DNA from: Flagellimonas sp. CMM7 | GTDB taxonomy: Bacteria > Bacteroidota > Bacteroidia > Flavobacteriales > Flavobacteriaceae | Direction of reading: 5' to 3' | Length of the DNA: 64,000 nt | Assembly: GCF_021390195.1 (NCBI RefSeq) | Contig: NZ_CP090003.1 | Coordinates: forward strand, 3,431,501-3,495,500 | Shown: positions 1-8,348 of the stretch, in pieces | Layout of the letters: the number at the start of each line of letters is the position of its first letter | Numbering within the stretch: position 1 is the first letter of the stretch | Position numbers and translations under genes: made by a program | Notes under the pieces: generated by a model | The model's input: the letters and a program-made list of their open reading frames with translations, nothing else | What the model was told of the DNA's origin: nothing | Databases searched by the model: none

Positions 1-131
1 CCCCCAATTTGAACCATTACTTCATAAATCCCATCACCAAACAAAAAGCCCCTATCAAAAACTGATATTTGGGCTTCTTGGTGCGGAACTATTTTTCCAT
101 TTATATATACCTTTTCGGGATAATTGGCCAT
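1..131 (-). CDS. Class IV PLP aminotransferase, D-amino acid type (N-terminal part)
   Basis: The visible part is the first 43 codons, starting at ATG 131 and running off the window. The N-terminus has VYINGKIV followed by FDRGFLFGDGIYE, the signature of fold-type IV aminotransferases (D-alanine aminotransferase, branched-chain aminotransferase, aminodeoxychorismate lyase). The wording is closest to D-amino acid aminotransferases, which move an amino group between D-amino acids and 2-oxo acids in the cytoplasm. The catalytic lysine lies outside the window. It follows the oxidoreductase gene by 26 bases on the same strand, so the two are probably one transcript. The family is clear; the D-substrate is inferred. 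Confidence 0.8.
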   Translation of the reverse strand, partial: MANYPEKVYINGKIVPHQEAQISVFDRGFLFGDGIYEVMVQIG

Positions 132-157
132 TTTATGAATTGTTATTACTTTCTATT

Positions 158-1153
158 TTAGTTTAGATATCCAGGAACACCTATTGTTGCCATTGTATGC
201 AAGCCAGGAGGCGCTTTCAAAATACTCTTCACCGAGTTTATTGTAATGGCGCAGGTGGCTATATCACCATTTATGCCCGTATCTATTTCGGAAGTGAAAG
301 ATGGCACTCCCTTTACTGTAATCTTATCATAAGATCTTGGCTCACCAACAGCAGCTTTAAAATTCATTTCTATTTTGCAGCCACCATTTTGATACCCATA
401 AGAAATCTGTTGAACTCCACGGGCGTTTCCCTTTTGTATCTCCATAGATGATGTTTTTATATCACTTTCGGCAATTACTGGATTAAGGTCCTCTGTAACC
501 TTATCCAATTCAAAACCTAGACTTTTGGCAAGGAAATATACGGATTCTTTAAGTCCAACATGCCTAAGAGTACCTTCTGCTTCTTTAGTTTTAAATGTTT
601 TTAGGTCTAATCCTGCTCCAATTTTTTTCTTAAAAGGAATCCGTCTAGGTGTTGCATCCTGAATTCGCTCGACCAAAATACTGTCTATATTCTTACATAC
701 AGAACTAAGTACGGATGGGAGGTAGTCCATTAAAAACCCTGGGTTTATCCCTGTTCCAAGACACGCAATTTTGTGTTTTTTACAAATTGCTTCAATGTTT
801 TTGCTAGATTCTGGATTCTCTTCCCAAGGGAAAGAAAGCTCTTCACAAGTAGAAACTATTGGGATTCCATGTTTAGCTACTTCCTCAATCTGAGCTTCTA
901 ATTTTTTTATACTTGAAACCGTGGTGATTATAGCAACATCTGGTTTTTCTTTAAGTTTTTGCAGTGCATTTTCAACAGAATTATCGATTAAAACGCTTGA
1001 TGGAGTGTCACTGATGAGCTTTCCAAAATCGGTGCCTTCCAATTGTTTGTTTATATCTACTGCAGCTGTTGTACAAATACTTTCTTTTTCAGAAATGTAC
1101 CTACCAATTTGTTGCCCTAAAGGCCCCAATCCAATTTGGATTACTGTAATCAT
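158..1153 (-). CDS. 2,4-diaminopentanoate dehydrogenase-like NAD(P) oxidoreductase
   Basis: A 331-residue cytoplasmic protein of the dihydrodipicolinate-reductase-like family. It opens with a Rossmann loop, IQIGLGPLGQQI at residues 5-16, and carries the family segment CLGTGINPGFLMDYLP near residue 133. Characterised relatives include 2,4-diaminopentanoate dehydrogenase of ornithine catabolism, which deaminates with NAD(P); other members have unknown substrates. Here it stands upstream of a D-amino acid type aminotransferase and divergent from a MocR regulator. That suggests a small inducible amino acid (perhaps D-amino acid) pathway and not the clostridial ornithine route. Family membership is good; the substrate is unknown. 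Confidence 0.75.
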   Translation of the reverse strand: MITVIQIGLGPLGQQIGRYISEKESICTTAAVDINKQLEGTDFGKLISDTPSSVLIDNSVENALQKLKEKPDVAIITTVSSIKKLEAQIEEVAKHGIPIVSTCEELSFPWEENPESSKNIEAICKKHKIACLGTGINPGFLMDYLPSVLSSVCKNIDSILVERIQDATPRRIPFKKKIGAGLDLKTFKTKEAEGTLRHVGLKESVYFLAKSLGFELDKVTEDLNPVIAESDIKTSSMEIQKGNARGVQQISYGYQNGGCKIEMNFKAAVGEPRSYDKITVKGVPSFTSEIDTGINGDIATCAITINSVKSILKAPPGLHTMATIGVPGYLN

Positions 1154-1259
1154 ATTTAGTTAAATATTTAATTTTTAGTTATTTATAAAGTGCCAATCAA
1201 TATTATAAAATGTTTTTCTACCTTTCCCATACCAATTTTTTTTTCAATACATTTCAATT

Positions 1260-2762
1260 TTGAAGACCAAACTCAACAGCTTACTAATTTCCCATGGATT
1301 CAGTTCTGGTAATGGAGGGTTAAGCCTCTATATGAAGCTATCCAATTCTTTTATAAGTGCGATCAACAAAAAAAAACTGGTTAAGGGATATCAACTACCC
1401 CCAACACGATTATTGGCCAAGGATATGGGCTTGTCACGAAGCACTGTGATAAAAGCTTATGAGATACTTTGTTTAGAGAATTATATCTATGCGGTACAAG
1501 GTTCCGGGTATTATGTGAATGATATAAAGGACAAGAAAATAAAGTATAGCGTAAGAACCCATAAACAAACTACAAAGTATCCTGAAGTTTCTGAACGGGC
1601 AAAACATTTTAGCTCGGGTATTACCTTAATGAATAGAGGGCATAGTAAGGGTATAGCATTTAGACCTGGTTTACCCCCATTAGATGTTTTTCCTGTAAGA
1701 CAGTGGCAAAACTTGACCAATAACTATTGGAGGGATATTAGATATTCCGATATGTCTTACAGCCATACCCTTGGTTTGGATTGTCTGCGGAGAAACATAG
1801 CTGACTATTTAAAAATGTATAGGAATATACAATGCGATTATTCTCAGATCATAATAGTTACAGGATCACTTCATTCCTTGTCCATTATTGGCGACTTACT
1901 ATTAAATAAAAAAGATGAAGTAGTGGTAGAGAATCCAACATATGCTAATGCTCTGGCCACTTTTAAAAGTTTAAAAGCTAAGATTATCCCAGCGGAAATT
2001 GATTCTGAAGGCTTGTCCTTGGATAGTCTAAGTCATATTAAACTAAAACGGGGGAAACTTATTTTCACCACGCCATCCAACCAATATCCAACAGGAGTTC
2101 AAATGAGTCTTAAAAGAAGACTTGAACTTTTGGATTGGGCACAGGAAAACAACATGATTATTGTGGAAGATGATTACGATAATGAATTTAGCAATTGGGA
2201 AAGTCCTATCACGTCAATATTCGGTTTAGATAACGGGAACAGGGTTTTTTATCAAGGTACCTTTAATAAAATCTTGCACCCCTCTATACGATTAGGATAC
2301 TTAATTGCCCCACCGCATTATGTAGGCAGTATTAAAGCAATTTTTGAACAATCATTAAGATTTATATCTCCCGTTACGCAAAAGGTAATGTCAGATTTTA
2401 TAGAAAAGGATTACCTAAATCAGCATTTAAGAAAAGTTGTACAGGTGGTGAATGAACGGAAACAATTTTTTGTTGATCATTTTAAAAATGTTTTTGATGA
2501 CAGTATAGAGATTCAACCTGCAAATCAAGGCCTTCATCTTATGGCAAAACTTCCTGATGATATGTGCGATATTGAAGTCTCTAAAATGTTGATTGGGAAA
2601 GAGATCATGTCCTTTCCCTATAGCAAGTACTTCATCAAAAATAAGAGAGAAAAAGGCTTGGTAATGGGCTTTTCATCAGTTAGCACTCCCATTATCAAAC
2701 AAAAACTGGAAAAAATGGCGAGAGCCTATGGCGATTATAAATGTAAGTATAACCAAATCTAG
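1260..2762 (+). CDS. MocR-family (GntR/aminotransferase) transcriptional regulator
   Basis: A 500-residue two-domain regulator. Residues about 25-88 form a GntR-type winged helix (QLPPTRLLAKDMGLSRSTV); residues about 130-495 form an aminotransferase-fold domain. The PLP lysine is K337 in GTFNKILHPSIRLGY, and the ring-contacting Asp is in EDDYDNEF near 304. MocR proteins bind DNA and sense PLP or an amino-acid adduct, usually controlling the divergent neighbour. The divergent gene here is the oxidoreductase at 158-1153, with 106 bp between. The start is uncertain: a TTG at 1260 is the only start codon I see before Met25, and Met25 would truncate the HTH lead-in. The frame is open from 1209. 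Confidence 0.85.
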   Translation: MKTKLNSLLISHGFSSGNGGLSLYMKLSNSFISAINKKKLVKGYQLPPTRLLAKDMGLSRSTVIKAYEILCLENYIYAVQGSGYYVNDIKDKKIKYSVRTHKQTTKYPEVSERAKHFSSGITLMNRGHSKGIAFRPGLPPLDVFPVRQWQNLTNNYWRDIRYSDMSYSHTLGLDCLRRNIADYLKMYRNIQCDYSQIIIVTGSLHSLSIIGDLLLNKKDEVVVENPTYANALATFKSLKAKIIPAEIDSEGLSLDSLSHIKLKRGKLIFTTPSNQYPTGVQMSLKRRLELLDWAQENNMIIVEDDYDNEFSNWESPITSIFGLDNGNRVFYQGTFNKILHPSIRLGYLIAPPHYVGSIKAIFEQSLRFISPVTQKVMSDFIEKDYLNQHLRKVVQVVNERKQFFVDHFKNVFDDSIEIQPANQGLHLMAKLPDDMCDIEVSKMLIGKEIMSFPYSKYFIKNKREKGLVMGFSSVSTPIIKQKLEKMARAYGDYKCKYNQI

Positions 2763-3008
2763 AAAGTACAACCTGTATTTTTCACTCCAATAAAAAGTTT
2801 GTGAAGGAGGTTTCTGATTCTTTGCATTTGAATTCAAAAGTCCACTAATACATTCCTTAAAATTTAGTTAGGTTGATCCAAAATGTATATCTGTTAATGG
2901 ATATTGCCCATTGATTAATTGTAGCATCACTTAAAAATAATTCAATACTAAGTTTACCAAAATTAGTAGTCAAAACTTTTATAGTATAGACTTCCAAGAA
3001 GAAGATAT

Positions 3009-3130
3009 AAGGTAATAGGTAATATAGTGTTCTCTATCCAAGTTTCTTTTTTAGAAGAGGTCTCCGTTGCGCCAAGGGGTTTTGAGGTTGAGCTCCTTGG
3101 TTGTAACGGTTTTATAATTACCATTACCTT
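3009..3130 (+). repeat. Nested inverted-repeat structure in gene-free DNA
   Basis: The 572-bp stretch from 2763 to 3334 holds no convincing gene. Within it, 3009-3023 (AAGGTAATAGGTAAT) pairs with 3117-3130 (ATTACCATTACCTT) with one bulged base. Nested inside, 3064-3077 pairs with 3095-3109 (CCGTTGCGCCAAGG against CCTTGGTTGTAACGG) with two wobbles and one bulge, and this inner stem extends about four more pairs inward. The right outer arm runs directly into six T residues (3129-3134), so on the plus strand it looks like a structured RNA with a terminator end. It may end the MocR transcript, be a small RNA, or be a decayed MITE. A further 7-bp stem lies at 3151-3169. Confidence 0.45.
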
Positions 3131-3296
3131 TTTTGAAGTTAGGCACTTAAAAAAGAAAGGTATTCTTTTCAGTTTCCCCACATCAATACTACTCAAATAA
3201 AAAACACTAAGTGGCTAGTTTAGCGCAGATATAGGTTTTCATAACTATTCATATTAAATAGAGATGACCATTATGTAAGTTTCTATACAAAAAACC

Positions 3297-3304
3297 TACT
3301 TTTG
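3297..3304 (+). promoter_or_regulatory. Predicted -7 box of the trxB promoter
   Basis: TACTTTTG matches the Bacteroidota sigma-A -7 consensus TAnnTTTG exactly and lies 30 bases upstream of the trxB ATG. No clear TTTG -33 element is visible at the right distance. Transcription would start near 3311. Confidence 0.5.
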
Positions 3305-3334
3305 TATAAGTAATTATACAGGAAGATTTTTGTT

Positions 3335-4303
3335 ATGTCAGAACAAATAGAAAGAATAAAAACATTGATTATTGGATCCGGCCCTGCTGGATATACTGCT
3401 GCAATTTATGCAGCAAGAGCAGATTTAAAACCTGTAATGTACACTGGTATGGAACCTGGTGGGCAATTGACCACTACAACGGAAGTGGATAACTTTCCAG
3501 GGTATCCTGAAGGTATAGATGGACCAACTATGATGGTTCAGTTACAACAGCAGGCTGAAAGGTTTGGAACAGAGGTAAGGATTGGTATGGTTACAGCAGT
3601 TGATTTTAGTGATGAATTAGGTGGGATTCATAAAGTAACGGTTGATGACAGTAAATTGATTGAAGCAGAGACGGTAATTATTTCTACCGGGGCTTCTGCA
3701 AAATACCTGAACATTCCTAGCGAGCAACGTTTAAGAGGTGGTGGTGTTTCTGCATGTGCTGTTTGCGATGGTTTCTTTTATAAGGGACAAGAAGTAGCCA
3801 TAGTCGGTGCTGGTGATACGGCTGCTGAGGAAGCTTCCTACTTGGCTAATATTTGTAAAAAAGTTACCATGTTAGTTCGTAAGGACCATATGAGGGCTTC
3901 CAAAGCCATGCAACATAGGGTAAATAGTTTGGAGAATATCGAAGTTCGATACAATACTGAGGTTGATGAAGTTCTTGGTGAGCAAGTGGTTGAAGGTCTT
4001 AGAATGGTGAATAATCAGACAGGAGAAAAAGAAGATATTGAGATTACGGGACTTTTTATTGCAATTGGTCACAAACCAAACACCGATATATTTAAAGGAC
4101 AGTTAGATATGGATGAAACCGGGTACGTTATTACCGAGGGAAAATCCACTAGGACCAATAAGCCAGGCGTTTTTGCAAGTGGTGATGTTCAGGATAAAGA
4201 ATACAGACAGGCCGTGACAGCTGCTGGCACAGGATGTATGGCAGCCTTGGATGCAGAACGTTATCTTGCCTCAATTGAGAGCAAAGAAGCAGTGGTTTCT
4301 TAG
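3335..4303 (+). CDS. trxB: Thioredoxin reductase
   Basis: A 322-residue flavoprotein that passes electrons from NADPH through FAD to thioredoxin in the cytoplasm. The FAD-binding motif GSGPAGYTAA is at residues 14-23, the redox-active pair is C141-AV-C144 followed by DG, the NADPH motif GAGDTAAEEA starts at 158, and the C-terminal FAD motif FASGDVQD is near 285. The length is normal for low-molecular-weight bacterial TrxB. It is monocistronic, with its own promoter box and a terminator at 4328-4359. Function is well supported. Confidence 0.97.
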   Translation: MSEQIERIKTLIIGSGPAGYTAAIYAARADLKPVMYTGMEPGGQLTTTTEVDNFPGYPEGIDGPTMMVQLQQQAERFGTEVRIGMVTAVDFSDELGGIHKVTVDDSKLIEAETVIISTGASAKYLNIPSEQRLRGGGVSACAVCDGFFYKGQEVAIVGAGDTAAEEASYLANICKKVTMLVRKDHMRASKAMQHRVNSLENIEVRYNTEVDEVLGEQVVEGLRMVNNQTGEKEDIEITGLFIAIGHKPNTDIFKGQLDMDETGYVITEGKSTRTNKPGVFASGDVQDKEYRQAVTAAGTGCMAALDAERYLASIESKEAVVS

Positions 4304-4327
4304 GATTACGATAGCATTTAAAAAAAT

Positions 4328-4359
4328 AAAAAAAGGCACCTTAAATAGGCGCCTTTTTT
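4328..4359 (+). terminator. Rho-independent terminator after trxB
   Basis: AAAAAGGCACC (4330-4340) pairs with GGCGCCTTTTT (4348-4358) with one mismatch, and both sides carry A/T tracts. It can therefore serve trxB and also the convergent gene ending at 4381. Confidence 0.85.
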
Positions 4360-4380
4360 ATTAGGGTGCTAATTCAATAG

Positions 4381-4827
4381 TTAATCTATGCGTTTGTAAT
4401 TTTCAGCTGAGGTTCTGTTACCCTCATCATCTAAAGTTATTTGGCTAAAAAAGTTATCTTTTAAATCAAGTTCAAAAGTGAAGTTCCTCATAGTATCTAA
4501 AGCTTTCATCATGGAATCATCGCCATATTCTATAACTTCAATTAGCGAGTTTTCTGTTATTTTATAGGAACCATAACCAAATCTCCCATTTGGATCATCT
4601 GGAACATATCTTGTCCACATAATTTTTCCTTTAGAATACATTTTCACCTGTCTATATCCATCAGATTTCTCAATGGTATCTGTGATGTCCTGCCCATCAT
4701 AACTATAAAAACTTTGAAGTTCCCAAGCGCCTTCAATGGTATGCATTGTATTGGGTTTTGGAGACGTGAGTGTCGTTGCAGAAACAAATATTAACATTAG
4801 CAAAATCAATCCGAGTAATTTTTTCAT
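4381..4827 (-). CDS. Exported lipocalin-like hypothetical protein
   Basis: A 148-residue protein with an N-terminal hydrophobic segment (LLGLILLMLIFVSATT) ending near residue 21, so it is probably exported to the periplasm; there is no lipobox cysteine. The mature part starts IEGAWELQSFYSYDGQ and contains short amphipathic strands with GSYKITENSLIE. This resembles the small calycin/lipocalin-like proteins common in Bacteroidota (DUF4488 or lipocalin-like). Such proteins are thought to bind small hydrophobic ligands, but no function is known for this one. It is alone on its strand. Confidence 0.65.
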   Translation of the reverse strand: MKKLLGLILLMLIFVSATTLTSPKPNTMHTIEGAWELQSFYSYDGQDITDTIEKSDGYRQVKMYSKGKIMWTRYVPDDPNGRFGYGSYKITENSLIEVIEYGDDSMMKALDTMRNFTFELDLKDNFFSQITLDDEGNRTSAENYKRID

Positions 4828-5000
4828 ATTCTTGATTTTTAGGGTTAAAAAAGGTCAACCCTTTAATTTACAAAGAATTATGTGTAAAATCACATTTGTT
4901 TATTAAAAAATACCACTTCTTATAAAATTAGCTTAGAACACCATTTGGGTAAAAAAGGTAAAAATATCATTTCAATTAACTGAATATGGAAACTGTATTA

Positions 5001-5141
5001 TTTGCAATTTTTAAATGCAAAGATTGACTCAACCCGATACTACTTGCAATAGTTTGCCATTTTTAAGCATTATCAATCCTAATTCTTTAAAATTTATATT
5101 GAAAATTAATGAATTTCGAAAATTATTGCATGAAAATGCAA
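5001..5141 (+). promoter_or_regulatory. TTGCA inverted repeats upstream of susC
   Basis: The 388 bp between 4827 and 5216 are very AT-rich and carry no gene. Two related dyads are visible: TTTGCA/TGCAAA with a 9-base spacer at 5001-5021, and TTGCAT-GAAA-ATGCAA at 5126-5141, about 75 bases before the susC ATG. A third TTGCAA half-site lies near 5053. They could be operator sites of a regulator of the uptake operon. No sigma/anti-sigma or hybrid two-component gene is next to this susCD pair, so its regulator must lie elsewhere. No exact TAnnTTTG box was found. Confidence 0.3.
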
Positions 5142-5215
5142 CATTTTGAAATGATTTTGTTTGATTATTGATATTTTTTGCACACTTTTAGGCACTATTA
5201 CTAAATAACTCACGT

Positions 5216-8200
5216 ATGAAAAACACATTTTTCACATTTTTTACCCTATTCTTTGCAACACTTACGTACGGTCAAACAATTACCGGTAGCGTTGCAGATG
5301 AATTTGGAGAACCCTTACCGGGGGTATCCATTGTTGTTGTCTCATCCAATCAAGGGACAACTACTGATTTTGATGGAAATTTTGAAATTAATGCAGATCA
5401 AGGTGCTGTTTTACGCTTCACTTATCTCGGAATGAAATCGCAGGACATAACAGTGGGGACAGAAAGAGTTCTCAATATTGTTATGATCGAGGATTCTCAA
5501 GCCTTGGATGAAGTTGTTGTAACTGCATTTGGTGTAGAACAGAAACGAAAGTCACTCGGTTATGCTGTGACTCAGGTCAAGGCAGAAGATGTTAATCTTG
5601 TCGGTCAAGCAAATCCAATTGAAACTTTACAAGGTAGAGTGGCAGGTGTGCAAATCAATAGAACATCGGGAGCAGCTGGTGGAGGTGTAGATATTCTAAT
5701 TCGTGGTGTTACCTCCGTTAATCCAAACAGAAATAACCAGCCGCTTATAATTGTTGACGGTATCGCATTGAACAATGATACGTTTGCAGGTGAAGTGAGG
5801 CCAAGTGCTGGTTCAAACTCTCCAGATAGTGCCGAACAGTTTGCCTTTTCAAATAGAGCTGGAGACATAAACCCAGAAGATATTGAAACGTTCAGTGTTT
5901 TAAAAGGAGCCGCAGCAACAGCCCTATATGGGATTAGAGCTTCTAATGGAGCTATTATAATTACAACCAAAAGAGGTAAGCAAGGAAAGGCAAAAATCAA
6001 CTTCACAGCATCTACAACATTTAGAAATGTAGCAACTACCCCAGAATTACAAACAACCTTTAGAGAAGGTTTTAGAGGAGCTCCAAGATTGCTTTACGAC
6101 CCAGATTCGGAAACAGGCTTCAACAGAGTGCAGAGTGGCACAGTATTCTGGTCATGGGGACCAAGGTATTCAGATGATTCTTTTACTCTGGAAGATGATA
6201 CCGTAGTGGATTTATCTAATGATCGCTTTCATAGCCCTTACGACATATTTAGAACTGGGTTTAATTCTCAGGTGAACTTAAGTTTAAGTGGAGCTAATGA
6301 GAAATTAGATTATTTTTTCTCTTTGGGGAACAATAACGAGCAAGGTATATTACCAAATACTGATTTTGAAAAAACAACTTTTAGATTGAATACCGGTTAT
6401 AAAGTGACCGATAGGTTTAAAATAAATACTTCTATCTCTTATACGAAATCAGGTGGAAGAAGGGCGAATGGCGGAGATAAATCCGTTATGAGTGCATTAT
6501 CCTTTTTCTCTGGGACTTTTCCAATCAATGATTATGTAAACCCTGATGGCAGTGAGAGAGATTATTCCTTTGGGATAATTGATAACCCACGTTATCTAAT
6601 GGAAACGAGTAGCTTAATTGATAATGTAAATCGTTGGGTAGGAAATACTACGTTGAACTGGAATCCGAAAGATTGGATTAATGTCACATATGCAGCGCAA
6701 ATTGATAACTATTCAGATAAGAGAAATCGATTTGTTGGTGCGGATTTAGACGGTGGATCACAAGTGGGGGGATTCATTCTTAATCAAAATATAAACTTTA
6801 CTGCTTTGGAATCCAACTTGTTAGTGGCTATGAATAAAGATTGGTCTGAAGATTTTACCACTGATCTGACCCTTGGACATCAAATTTCCGATACAAAGAG
6901 GGACTATGATGAGGCAAGGGGAGAAAGATTGAATGTGCCAGGAATAAATGAAATAGGAAATACTATCAATTTCTTTTTGGATAACGATCTTCAGCGAATT
7001 AGAAACGTTGGTGTTTTTGGAGAGTTAAAACTTGGGTATAAAGATAAATTGTTTTTGACGCTTACTGGTAGGAATGACTGGTTGTCCGTGTTTCCAAAAG
7101 AAAACAGATCTTTCTTTTATCCGTCTGTTAATTTGGCATACGATGTATCGAGTTTATTTGGTGAAAATGATATTTTCACTTTTGGTAAACTGAGAGCTTC
7201 ATGGGCAGAGGTAGGAAAGGGGCCTAATTTCGGAGATGTTGGACAACTTTTTGTTGTTGATGGTGACTTTCCTTTTGGAGGTACAGGTGGATTTAGAAGA
7301 AGCATTGAATTTGGAGATTTAGAAATTATTCCGGAACGAAATCAATCTACTGAATTAGGTGCTGACTTTCGATTTATGAAAAATCGTATCCGATTGGATT
7401 ACGCTTATTTTAATACACGTGTCAAAGATCAAATTTTTACGGTAGGAACGGCACAATCTTCTGGTCTCTCGGGAATTACTAGAAATGCAGGGGATTTTAA
7501 AATTTTTGGACATGAGTTCCTTTTAAGTGCTGATATTATTCAGAAAGAAGATTTTAAGTGGGAGCTTATATTGAACTGGTCAACAAGTGAAGGAAAAGTT
7601 CTCGAAATTCCTGATGATATAGAATCTATAGTTTTTGCCGATTCAGGATTTGCGGGAGTTACTTCAGAAATTCGGGAAGGAGATGAGATGGGGTCCCTCT
7701 ATGGATGGAAATGGCGTTATGAAAATGGAGAACGATATATTGATGAAGAAGGAAAACCTGAAATTGATTTTGAAGAACGCCAAAAAGTAGGGAATGCTTT
7801 TCCAGATTTCATTTCATCTCTGGGCAGTAATTTTAAATGGAAGGGTTTGGGCTTCAATTTTCTAATTGAGTATAAAAAAGGAGGTGATTTGTATGATTCA
7901 GGTAGAAGAAATGGTATTAGAAACGGTATTTTAGGAATTACCGAGTTTAGAGATGAAACTACAGTACTCTCAGGTGTAATGGATGATGGTAATGGCGGTT
8001 TTGTTCCAAATACTACAGAAGCACTTATTGATCAAGACTACTACAGAAGTTCTACCGACTTTAATAGAGCATCAGAGATTTTGGTACAGGATGCATCTTG
8101 GGTTAAACTGAGAAACATTGGCTTTAGTTACGATTTGAAAGGGAAACTGTTAAGTAGTTTAAACCTTTCTCGTGCAAGTCTATCTGTAAGTGCAAATAAT

Positions 8201-8338
8201 ATACTGATATGGACTCCATATGAAGGCTATGACCCAGAAGGAAATCAATTTAGTGCGGGAAGCAACGTATATGGTTTTGCGGGATTAAGTGTTCCCATAG
8301 CGGAAAGTTATTCGTTTGGTATTAATGTAGGATTTTAA
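5216..8338 (+). CDS. SusC/RagA-family TonB-linked outer-membrane transporter
   Basis: A 1040-residue outer-membrane protein. A signal peptide ends near TYGQ (residues 17-20). A CarboxypepD_reg-like domain follows (residues 21-90, ITGSVADEFGEPLPGVSI), then a plug domain (about 100-250: LQGRVAGVQI, GVTSVNPN, ALYGIRASNGAIIITTKRG), and a large beta-barrel ending in SYSFGINVGF. The length and the SusC-type plug wording are typical. It forms the TonB-powered channel of a pair with the SusD-like lipoprotein starting 11 bases downstream. Substrate is unknown: no carbohydrate enzyme is attached, while the convergent neighbours handle dipeptides, so peptides are possible. Confidence 0.93.
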   Translation: MKNTFFTFFTLFFATLTYGQTITGSVADEFGEPLPGVSIVVVSSNQGTTTDFDGNFEINADQGAVLRFTYLGMKSQDITVGTERVLNIVMIEDSQALDEVVVTAFGVEQKRKSLGYAVTQVKAEDVNLVGQANPIETLQGRVAGVQINRTSGAAGGGVDILIRGVTSVNPNRNNQPLIIVDGIALNNDTFAGEVRPSAGSNSPDSAEQFAFSNRAGDINPEDIETFSVLKGAAATALYGIRASNGAIIITTKRGKQGKAKINFTASTTFRNVATTPELQTTFREGFRGAPRLLYDPDSETGFNRVQSGTVFWSWGPRYSDDSFTLEDDTVVDLSNDRFHSPYDIFRTGFNSQVNLSLSGANEKLDYFFSLGNNNEQGILPNTDFEKTTFRLNTGYKVTDRFKINTSISYTKSGGRRANGGDKSVMSALSFFSGTFPINDYVNPDGSERDYSFGIIDNPRYLMETSSLIDNVNRWVGNTTLNWNPKDWINVTYAAQIDNYSDKRNRFVGADLDGGSQVGGFILNQNINFTALESNLLVAMNKDWSEDFTTDLTLGHQISDTKRDYDEARGERLNVPGINEIGNTINFFLDNDLQRIRNVGVFGELKLGYKDKLFLTLTGRNDWLSVFPKENRSFFYPSVNLAYDVSSLFGENDIFTFGKLRASWAEVGKGPNFGDVGQLFVVDGDFPFGGTGGFRRSIEFGDLEIIPERNQSTELGADFRFMKNRIRLDYAYFNTRVKDQIFTVGTAQSSGLSGITRNAGDFKIFGHEFLLSADIIQKEDFKWELILNWSTSEGKVLEIPDDIESIVFADSGFAGVTSEIREGDEMGSLYGWKWRYENGERYIDEEGKPEIDFEERQKVGNAFPDFISSLGSNFKWKGLGFNFLIEYKKGGDLYDSGRRNGIRNGILGITEFRDETTVLSGVMDDGNGGFVPNTTEALIDQDYYRSSTDFNRASEILVQDASWVKLRNIGFSYDLKGKLLSSLNLSRASLSVSANNILIWTPYEGYDPEGNQFSAGSNVYGFAGLSVPIAESYSFGINVGF

Positions 8339-8348
8339 AATTATTATT

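Noticed and set aside
2860..3010. Another minus-strand open stretch ending near 2865 (ending FWINLTKF)
   Set aside because: Protein-like at first sight and reminiscent of a barrel end, but it has no start, overlaps other frames and shows no clear domain; chance in AT-rich DNA is likely.
3064..3109. Hairpin considered as an integron attC site
   Set aside because: The flanking core sites do not match RYYYAAC and GTTRRRY, and no integrase or cassette is present.
2963..3196. 77-codon minus-strand ORF in the gap before trxB
   Set aside because: It overlaps the nested inverted repeat, has no recognisable family and poor composition; the repeats explain the region better.
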